Origin: Comamonas testosteroni
GTDB lineage: Bacteria; Pseudomonadota; Gammaproteobacteria; Burkholderiales; Burkholderiaceae_C
Assembly: GCA_008727115.1 (NCBI GenBank)
Contig: CP044131.1
Span: 1-64,000 of the forward strand
Direction of reading: 5' to 3'
Length of the DNA stretch: 64,000 bases
Part shown: one piece after another, positions 58,449-64,000 of the stretch
Layout: each line of letters starts with the position of its first letter
Position numbering within the stretch: the first letter of the stretch is position 1
Notes under the pieces: generated by a model
Databases searched by the model: none
What the model was told of the DNA's origin: nothing
What the model saw: only the letters and a program-made list of their open reading frames with translations
Position numbers and translations under genes: made by a program

Positions 58449-59084
58449 GTGACTGGAGAGGTTCAAGTTGATAATCGCCCCAGCCCTGCAGCTGCTGACA
58501 GTCTGCTGAACTTGAATCGCGGTGCACCGTTGAGGTCGCTGTCTTTAGCGCTGAATTTCGTGAACTCTGCCTTGCCTTCCTCCGTCTTGCGTTCGGCCTT
58601 GCCTTTCTCGCAGCGCGAATTTCGCGATGCGCTGGGCCAGTTCGCCACGGGCGTGACCATCATCACGGCGCGTAGTGCAGAGGGCCATCCGGTGGGCACC
58701 ACGGTCAGCTCCTTCAATGCCCTTTCTCTGTCTCCAGCCCTGGTGCTCTGGAGCCTAAACCTGCACGCGAATTCGTTGCCGGTGTTTCGCCACTGCACGC
58801 ATTACGCCATCCACGTGCTGGCCGCTTCACAAAAGTCGCTGGCCGAGTTGTTTGCCCGCAAGGGCGCGGACCGCTTCAGTCACACACCGCATCACAACTC
58901 CGAGCATGGCGTGCCTTTGCTGGAGGGCTGTGCAGCGGTCTTTGAATGCCGTCACCGCAATCTGCATGAAGAAGGCGATCACCTGCTCTTCGTCGCTGAA
59001 GTGCAGCGCTGTGAGCACCATGTGGATCGCGCCCCCCTGCTCTACCACGCAGGGCATATGCATACCCACGGCTTTCAGAAATAA
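58449..59084 (+). CDS. Flavin reductase-domain protein
   Basis: Up to 211 residues; the flavin reductase-like (FMN-binding split barrel) domain starts at about residue 52 with PFSQREFRDALGQFATG and includes VGTTVSSFNALS and HYAIHVLAAS. It supplies reduced flavin to an oxygenase or reduces flavin freely. The first 50 residues, read from a GTG at 58449, look unlike protein of this family, and the true start is uncertain, possibly near 58590. Confidence 0.8.
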   Translation: MTGEVQVDNRPSPAAADSLLNLNRGAPLRSLSLALNFVNSALPSSVLRSALPFSQREFRDALGQFATGVTIITARSAEGHPVGTTVSSFNALSLSPALVLWSLNLHANSLPVFRHCTHYAIHVLAASQKSLAELFARKGADRFSHTPHHNSEHGVPLLEGCAAVFECRHRNLHEEGDHLLFVAEVQRCEHHVDRAPLLYHAGHMHTHGFQK

Positions 59085-59228
59085 GCGCTTGCAGCACGCA
59101 GCGCTGAGCCTTGACTGGTAGCCCTACCTAGTCGGCTTGAACGATACCGATCCCCTTTGCCCGGCCTAGATTGAGCGGTAGTCCTGCAGGACAGGTCTGC
59201 GGACATATTCCAAGCTTTGGAGGCCAAC

Positions 59229-60140
59229 ATGATCGAGTGCGAAGCCGTGGCGGTACAGACCCATGCCAGAGTGGGTGTGGAGAGCAAGACCGGGATTGAG
59301 CTCAGGCGCATCACGCCAGCCATAGGCGTGGAGGTCTCGGGCCTGGACTTGCGCCAGCCCTTGAACGAGCAGCAGGTCGGTGAACTGCGCCAGGCGCTGG
59401 TGGCGCACAAAGTGCTTGTGTTTAGAGAGCAGAACATCACCCCAGCCCAGCATGTGGCGTTTGCGCGCTGCTTCGGGGAGCTGGAGCACCATCCTGTGCT
59501 TCCGCCACATCCTGAGCACCCGGAGCTGGTGCTGCTGGGCGGCAACAGCAAGATGCCGGGTACCGAGAACGTCTATCACACCGATGTCTCCTGGCGCGAG
59601 ACGCCTTCCATGGCCTCGGTGCTGCGCTGCGTGGAATGCCCGGAAGTGGGCGGTGATACGGTCTGGGTCAACATGGAACTGGCCTACGAAAAGCTGCCAG
59701 AGGCCCGCAAGCAGCAGATCGCCAAGCTGTTTGCCGTGCATGACATCCTGCCGTCTTTCGGTGCCCGCATGACGCCCCAGGAGCAAGCCCAGGCGCGTTC
59801 CAAATATCCACCTGTGGTGCACCCGGTGGTGCGTACCCATCCCGAAAGCGGCAGGAAAATTTTGTATGTGAACGAGACCTTCGTCACACATTTCTCCAAC
59901 TTCACCTCCGACTATTCAGGCTTTCGCTCGGCCAACGAAATCCACGCCCAGCAGCGTGACCTGATGGAGTATCTGCTGCGTCAGCCCGGCATTCTGGAGT
60001 ACCAGATGCGCCTGCACTGGCAGCCCAACACCATCGCCATGTGGGACAACCGCTCTACCCAGCACTATGCGGTTCAGGACTATTTCCCCGCCGTGCGCCG
60101 CATGCACCGTGCCACAGTGATTGGTGACAAACCGTTTTAA
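59229..60140 (+). CDS. TauD/TfdA-family 2-oxoglutarate dioxygenase
   Basis: 303-residue Fe(II)- and 2-oxoglutarate-dependent dioxygenase. The facial triad is visible as H and D in YHTDVSW and H in RSTQHYAVQDY, with the 2-oxoglutarate-binding arginine after it (RRMHRATV). Relatives desulfonate taurine or open aryloxyalkanoates; the substrate is not certain. The ATG at 59229 has GGAGG 6 nt upstream. Confidence 0.9.
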   Translation: MIECEAVAVQTHARVGVESKTGIELRRITPAIGVEVSGLDLRQPLNEQQVGELRQALVAHKVLVFREQNITPAQHVAFARCFGELEHHPVLPPHPEHPELVLLGGNSKMPGTENVYHTDVSWRETPSMASVLRCVECPEVGGDTVWVNMELAYEKLPEARKQQIAKLFAVHDILPSFGARMTPQEQAQARSKYPPVVHPVVRTHPESGRKILYVNETFVTHFSNFTSDYSGFRSANEIHAQQRDLMEYLLRQPGILEYQMRLHWQPNTIAMWDNRSTQHYAVQDYFPAVRRMHRATVIGDKPF

Positions 60141-60230
60141 CGCGCTGTTAAGTCCGCTGCGGCAGTCTTGTCTTGTAGAGTGCAAAGCAAAGAGCTTCAG
60201 CCTTGAAGCTCCCAACCAGCGAGACAAAAC

Positions 60231-61595
60231 ATGCAGCAACAGGACTTTGATTACGACTTTCTGGTCATCGGTGGTGGCTCGGGCGGCGTGCGCGCCAGCC
60301 GCCTGGCGGCTGGCCTGGGTGCCCGCGTGGCCGTGGTGGAGGCCGCCCAGCTGGGCGGAACCTGCGTCAACGTGGGCTGCATTCCCAAAAAGCTGCTCAG
60401 TCATGCCGCGCACTTCAGCCAGCAGGCCGAGGAAGCCAAAGGCTATGGCTGGCAACTGGACAAGCCGCAGTTTGACTGGGCCACGCTGATTGCCAACAAG
60501 GATCGTGAAATCACGCGCCTGAACGGCGTTTATGACCGCATGCTGGCTGGGGCCGGGGTGACGGTCATTCACGGCCATGCCACGCTTTCCGGTCCGCATG
60601 AGGTGCAGGTGAATGGTCAGGCCATTCATGCGCGACACATTCTGATTGCCACGGGCGGAACGCCCCGCCTGCCCGATATTCCAGGCATCGAGCATGCCAT
60701 CAGCTCCAACGAAGCCTTCCACCTGCCGCAGCTGCCCAGGCGTGTGGTGGTGGTGGGCGGCGGCTATATCGCGGTGGAGTTTGCCTCCATCTTCAACGGC
60801 CTGGGTGCCCATACCACCTTGCTCCACCGCCGCCAGCAGTTGCTGCGCGGCTTTGATGCCGACCTGGGTCTGCACCTGGCGCAGGAGATGGCCCAGCTGG
60901 GCGTGAACTTCCGCTGGGATGAGGAAATCCAGTCCATTGACAAGCAGACCGATGGCCTGCATTTGCAGCTGCAGGGCGGCGAGAAACTGGTGGTGGACTG
61001 CGTGATGTATGCCACAGGGCGGGTGCCGCTGACTGCAGGGCTGGGTCTGGACGCGGCGGGCGTGAAGATCAACGACAAGGGGGCGATCGAGGTGGACTCG
61101 CACTTCACCACCAATGTGCCCTCGATTCACGCCGTAGGCGATGTGGTGGACCGCATGGCACTGACCCCTGTGGCGCTGGCGGAGGGAACGGTCGTCGCCC
61201 ATCATCTGTTTGGTCAGGGCGGCAAGAGCGCTCCTGACTATGAGCTGGTGCCCACGGCGGTGTTCTCGCACCCGCAGGTGGGTACGGTGGGCTTGTCTGA
61301 AGAGGCCGCTCGTGAGCGCTTTGGTGCGGTGCAGATCTTCCAGTCCAGCTTCCGCCCGCTGAGCAATCGCATGGGCGGCGAGCCCGAGAACGTGTTTCTC
61401 AAGCTTATCGTCTCCAAGGCGGATCAGCGTGTGCGCGGTGTGCACATGGTGGGTGAGGGTGCAGGCGAGCTGATGCAGGGCTTTGCCGTGGCCCTGCAGT
61501 GCGGTGCCACCAAGCAGCAGTTTGACGCAACCATCGGCATACATCCCACGGTGGCCGAAGAGCTGGTCACCATGCGCGAGCCGGTGCGGGAATAA
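60231..61595 (+). CDS. gor: Glutathione reductase (NADPH)
   Basis: 454-residue flavoenzyme that regenerates reduced glutathione. The FAD fold FLVIGGGSGGVRASR, the redox-active pair C45 and C50 in GGTCVNVGCIPKK, the NADPH fold VVVGGGYIAVEFA and the C-terminal H in GIHPTVAEE are present. Two arginines after the NADPH fold (LLHRRQQLLR) fit NADPH specificity. Confidence 0.95.
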   Translation: MQQQDFDYDFLVIGGGSGGVRASRLAAGLGARVAVVEAAQLGGTCVNVGCIPKKLLSHAAHFSQQAEEAKGYGWQLDKPQFDWATLIANKDREITRLNGVYDRMLAGAGVTVIHGHATLSGPHEVQVNGQAIHARHILIATGGTPRLPDIPGIEHAISSNEAFHLPQLPRRVVVVGGGYIAVEFASIFNGLGAHTTLLHRRQQLLRGFDADLGLHLAQEMAQLGVNFRWDEEIQSIDKQTDGLHLQLQGGEKLVVDCVMYATGRVPLTAGLGLDAAGVKINDKGAIEVDSHFTTNVPSIHAVGDVVDRMALTPVALAEGTVVAHHLFGQGGKSAPDYELVPTAVFSHPQVGTVGLSEEAARERFGAVQIFQSSFRPLSNRMGGEPENVFLKLIVSKADQRVRGVHMVGEGAGELMQGFAVALQCGATKQQFDATIGIHPTVAEELVTMREPVRE

Positions 61596-61634
61596 GCAAT
61601 GGCAATCCGTCCTTCCAAGGGGATGTGCATATAA

Positions 61635-61663
61635 AAAATGGGCCTTTTCAGGCCCATTCCTTT
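61635..61663 (+). terminator. gor terminator
   Basis: Stem ATGGGCCT / AGGCCCAT with a 4-base loop and a modest T run (TCCTTTAT). A solo arm of the structured intergenic element, ATCAAGCGCAAGCAGCTATG, follows at about 61668-61687. Confidence 0.7.
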
Positions 61664-61721
61664 ATCCATCAAGCGCAAGCAGCTATGAATAGATGAGCTC
61701 TTTGCTGCGCACAGTCTTGGT

Positions 61722-61819
61722 GAGGACACCGAGCAAGGGCCGCCCCGCAGCGATGGTGTCGTCCCCCTCCCGCATTGCGAAGCAAAGCGAGAGAGGGGGA
61801 AGCGGCGCAGCCGCTCAGG
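61722..61819. repeat. Dispersed ~100-bp repeat, copy 2 (inverted)
   Basis: Reverse complement of the repeat at 51382-51480, sharing GCGGC, CCCCCTC and GAGAGGGGGAAGCGGC blocks. It covers the stop codon of minE (61815-61817), so the repeat contributes the end of that gene. Confidence 0.8.
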
Positions 61820-62090
61820 AGGTGGTGATTCTCGCCTCCGGCAACTCGATCTTCACTTCCAGCACTTCAAGGTTTTCCTGGCGCTCCAGCTGTACCTTGA
61901 TGTCATTGGGATTGATGTCCACATACTTGGAAATCACGGCCATCAGCTCTTTTTGCAGGGCTGGCAGATAGTCGGGCGTGCTGCTTTCGCCACCGCCCAC
62001 GCGCTCACGCGCGAGGATGATCTGCAGGCGCTCCTTGGCAACCGAGGCGGACTTTTTCTTTTCTCCGAGCAGAAACGACAGCATGGACAT
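61815..62090 (-). CDS. minE: Cell-division topological specificity factor MinE
   Basis: 91 residues. The N-terminal membrane and MinD-binding part ([25 protein letters not shown]) is followed by the dimerising beta domain (VISKYVDI). It stimulates MinD ATPase and drives pole-to-pole oscillation. Its ribosome-binding site GGGAGG overlaps the minD stop, so the two are coupled. The final residues ITTS come from sequence within a dispersed repeat. Confidence 0.95.
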   Translation of the reverse strand: MSMLSFLLGEKKKSASVAKERLQIILARERVGGGESSTPDYLPALQKELMAVISKYVDINPNDIKVQLERQENLEVLEVKIELPEARITTS

Positions 62091-62095
62091 CTGGC

Positions 62096-62908
62096 TTACC
62101 TCCCGCCAAAGATGCGCTTGAAGAAGCCGGGCTTGGCCGCCTCCGTAAAGCGCATGGGCTTTTCTTCACCCAGGAAGCGGGCGATGACGTCCTGATAGGC
62201 CTCGGCCACATCGGAGCCTTGCATGTGCACGGCCGGAATGCCCTGGTTCGATGCCTGCAGCACGGTTTCCGACTCGGGAATCACGCCGATCAGCTCGATG
62301 CGCAGAATGTCCTGAATGTCTTCCAGCGACAGCATCTGGCCATCTTCCACACGGTGAGGGTTGTAGCGCGTGATCAGCAGGTGCTCCTTGATGCGCTCGC
62401 CCTTGGTGGCATGCTCGGTCTTGGAGCTGAGCATGCCCAGGATGCGGTCCGAGTCACGCACGGACGAGACCTCGGGGTTGGTCACCACCAGCGCCTCGTC
62501 AGCGTAGTGCATGGCCAGCAGTGCGCCACTTTCAATGCCGGCGGGAGAGTCGCAGATGATGTACTCGAAGTCCATGGCGGACAGGTCGTCCAGCACTTTC
62601 TTCACGCCCTCCTGGGTGAGCGCTTCCTTGTCACGCGTTTGCGATGCGGCCAGGATGAACAGGTTGTCGCACTGCTTGTCCTTGATCAGGGCCTGGTTCA
62701 GATTGGCTTCGCCCTGGATCACATTGATGAGGTCATAGACCACGCGGCGCTCGCAGCCCATGATCAGATCCAGGTTGCGCAGACCCACGTCAAAGTCGAT
62801 CACGGCGGTCTTGTGGCCGCGCAGAGCGAGGCCCGATGCGAAGCTGGCGCTAGTGGTGGTCTTGCCGACCCCGCCCTTGCCAGAGGTCACGACGACGATT
62901 TTGGCCAT
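62096..62908 (-). CDS. minD: Septum-site-determining ATPase MinD
   Basis: 270-residue ParA-like ATPase with the deviant P-loop [11 protein letters not shown] (9-19), switch sequences and the C-terminal amphipathic membrane helix ([11 protein letters not shown]). It recruits MinC to the poles. It lies second in the leftward minCDE operon, 55 bp behind minC. Confidence 0.97.
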   Translation of the reverse strand: MAKIVVVTSGKGGVGKTTTSASFASGLALRGHKTAVIDFDVGLRNLDLIMGCERRVVYDLINVIQGEANLNQALIKDKQCDNLFILAASQTRDKEALTQEGVKKVLDDLSAMDFEYIICDSPAGIESGALLAMHYADEALVVTNPEVSSVRDSDRILGMLSSKTEHATKGERIKEHLLITRYNPHRVEDGQMLSLEDIQDILRIELIGVIPESETVLQASNQGIPAVHMQGSDVAEAYQDVIARFLGEEKPMRFTEAAKPGFFKRIFGGR

Positions 62909-62963
62909 GTTTGCACGATTCCTTTAAGACAATTGGGGCTGGTTGATAGGTGACCGGTCTTTC

Positions 62964-63710
62964 TCATACCGGTTCGATGATGATCTTTTCTCCGTCCAGA
63001 CGCACTTTGGCAGCTTTGCCGGCGACGTCTTTCGGAAGGTCGGTTTCAATTGTGCGGTAGATACCTGCAATGGAGAGCAGTTGTGGCTCCATGCAAGTGC
63101 TAAAAATTCTTGCGTTGGTGTTACCACTGGCCCCCGCCACAGCGCGGCCTCGCAGCGGCGCATAGACATGGACGTTGCCATCGGCAATCACCTCGGCACC
63201 ATAGCTGACCATGTCCAGAACCACGATGTCTGTGCCTTTGGCATAGACGCGCTGACCTGAGCGCAGAGGGCGATCCACGATCACGGCATCGGCCAGCGGT
63301 GCGGGCACCTCGACCTCGTGCACGACTTCTACTTCGCGAATGATTTCGTGGATTTCTGGCTCGGTGCGGCGTGCGGGCAGGGCATCGGGGGCGGCGCTCA
63401 GGCCAAGGGCCTTGGCGGCCTCCATCTGGGCATCGTTGCCGCCACGCACGGCCACGGGCACGGTGTGATGGGTGCGCAGTGCCTCAAGCAGTGCTGGAAA
63501 GTCGATGTCCTGCTCGGTATCGCAGACATGGCTGAGGTCGATCAGTACGGGATCGTTGTCGAAAAAATCCGGGTCGTCGGCCATGCGGCGAGCCAAATCC
63601 TGTGCCAAAGCCTCCATGTCGGGGCTGCGAAGCACGACGGAAAGCATGGGCAGTTGCGCGCTTTTGAGGTCAAAGCTGGGGCGCTCGGCGCCGGTCGATT
63701 CAACAGACAT
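62964..63710 (-). CDS. minC: Septum-site-determining protein MinC
   Basis: 248-residue FtsZ inhibitor. The N-terminal domain binds FtsZ; an acidic linker (about 113-140) follows, then the C-terminal right-handed beta-helix with RSGQRVYAKGTDIVVL and GAEVIADGNVHVYAPLRGRA, which binds MinD and self-associates. It is first in the operon. Confidence 0.96.
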   Translation of the reverse strand: MSVESTGAERPSFDLKSAQLPMLSVVLRSPDMEALAQDLARRMADDPDFFDNDPVLIDLSHVCDTEQDIDFPALLEALRTHHTVPVAVRGGNDAQMEAAKALGLSAAPDALPARRTEPEIHEIIREVEVVHEVEVPAPLADAVIVDRPLRSGQRVYAKGTDIVVLDMVSYGAEVIADGNVHVYAPLRGRAVAGASGNTNARIFSTCMEPQLLSIAGIYRTIETDLPKDVAGKAAKVRLDGEKIIIEPV

Positions 63711-63842
63711 GGGATGGAGTCAGCGCACGCAAGGTGCTCTATGAGGACGCCAAAGTGTACCTGTGTACTGGCAAAAGATATGGTCACTGAGTGTTTGCAC
63801 TGCAACACTTAATGCCGGGCAAGACCGTGTTTTGGGCTCTTC

Positions 63843-64000
63843 ATGAATGAAAATGCCGCCATGTCTCCAGAGCTTTTGATCCAGGGAGCCCGCGCCAGCA
63901 TTACCTTGCGCCGCCCCGAAGTTGCCAACAAATTGCAGCCCGAGGACCTGATCGTGCTGCGTCGTCACCTCGATGAGGTCAATGCCAACCCGGCTGTGCT
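63843..64000 (+). CDS. Enoyl-CoA hydratase/isomerase family protein, 5' part
   Basis: The first 52 residues of a gene that runs out of the window. LLIQGARASITLRRPEVAN followed by KLQPEDLIVLRRHLDEV is the N-terminal strand and first helix of the crotonase fold. The catalytic glutamates would lie beyond the window. The ATG at 63843 is divergent from minC. Confidence 0.8.
   Translation, partial: MNENAAMSPELLIQGARASITLRRPEVANKLQPEDLIVLRRHLDEVNANPAV

Noticed and set aside
59916-61544. Long antisense frame over gor and the dioxygenase
   Set aside because: Spans two real genes and has no protein-family character.

Overview
The window looks like chromosomal DNA of a betaproteobacterium of the family Comamonadaceae, most likely Comamonas or a close relative. 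The grounds are the protein sequences, the GC-rich codon use, and short intergenic repeats of a type common in that family. It begins exactly at the dnaA start codon and covers the replication and segregation core plus about 30 kb of ordinary metabolic genes.

Layout: (1) 1-6.1 kb, dnaA, dnaN, gyrB and a YkgJ-type cysteine-cluster protein, all on the + strand and without recF. (2) 6.1-13.9 kb, a leftward heavy-metal efflux operon (czcB, czcA, czcC, response regulator, histidine kinase) in which czcA carries a one-base frameshift. (3) 13.9-18.5 kb, a dinG helicase gene flanked by two long, AT-rich, non-coding arms that hold most of the DnaA-box-like sites I can see. (4) 18.5-19.95 kb, an ISL3-family insertion sequence with an 8-bp target duplication. 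(5) 20-28.3 kb, pagL, a Spy-like periplasmic protein, rdgC, a thiolase, a copZ-cueR copper module, a chemoreceptor, a GST and an FMN reductase. (6) 28.6-34.3 kb, mnmG, rsmG, a LysE exporter, parA, a hydrolase and parB, with five parS sites between 24.2 and 32.8 kb. (7) 34-64 kb, metabolism and regulation: an ECF sigma factor with a sulfite dehydrogenase (sorAB), two lipoproteins, a D-lactate dehydrogenase-like enzyme, threonine dehydratase, PEP carboxykinase, D-amino acid dehydrogenase, glutathione reductase, minCDE and the start of a crotonase-family gene.

The main observation is that the replication origin may lie at 14-18.5 kb, around dinG, and not next to dnaA. Three signals agree: clusters of perfect TTATCCACA boxes with very AT-rich tracts on both sides of dinG; a duplicated DnaA-box module in the right arm; and a change of GC skew on the + strand from C-rich left of about 14 kb to G-rich right of about 20 kb in my hand-counted samples. 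The parS cluster starts about 6 kb to the right. The sequence upstream of dnaA is outside the window, so a conventional dnaA-adjacent origin cannot be excluded.

Other points of note: the IS landed exactly in the A/T tract of the pagL terminator and rebuilt it through its target duplication; a MITE-like element sits directly on the dnaA stop codon; a 39-bp tandem duplication lies in front of the thiolase gene; a family of structured ~85-bp intergenic elements recurs through the window; and a ~100-bp repeat present twice overlaps the minE stop codon. I found no tRNA, rRNA, CRISPR array or prophage.
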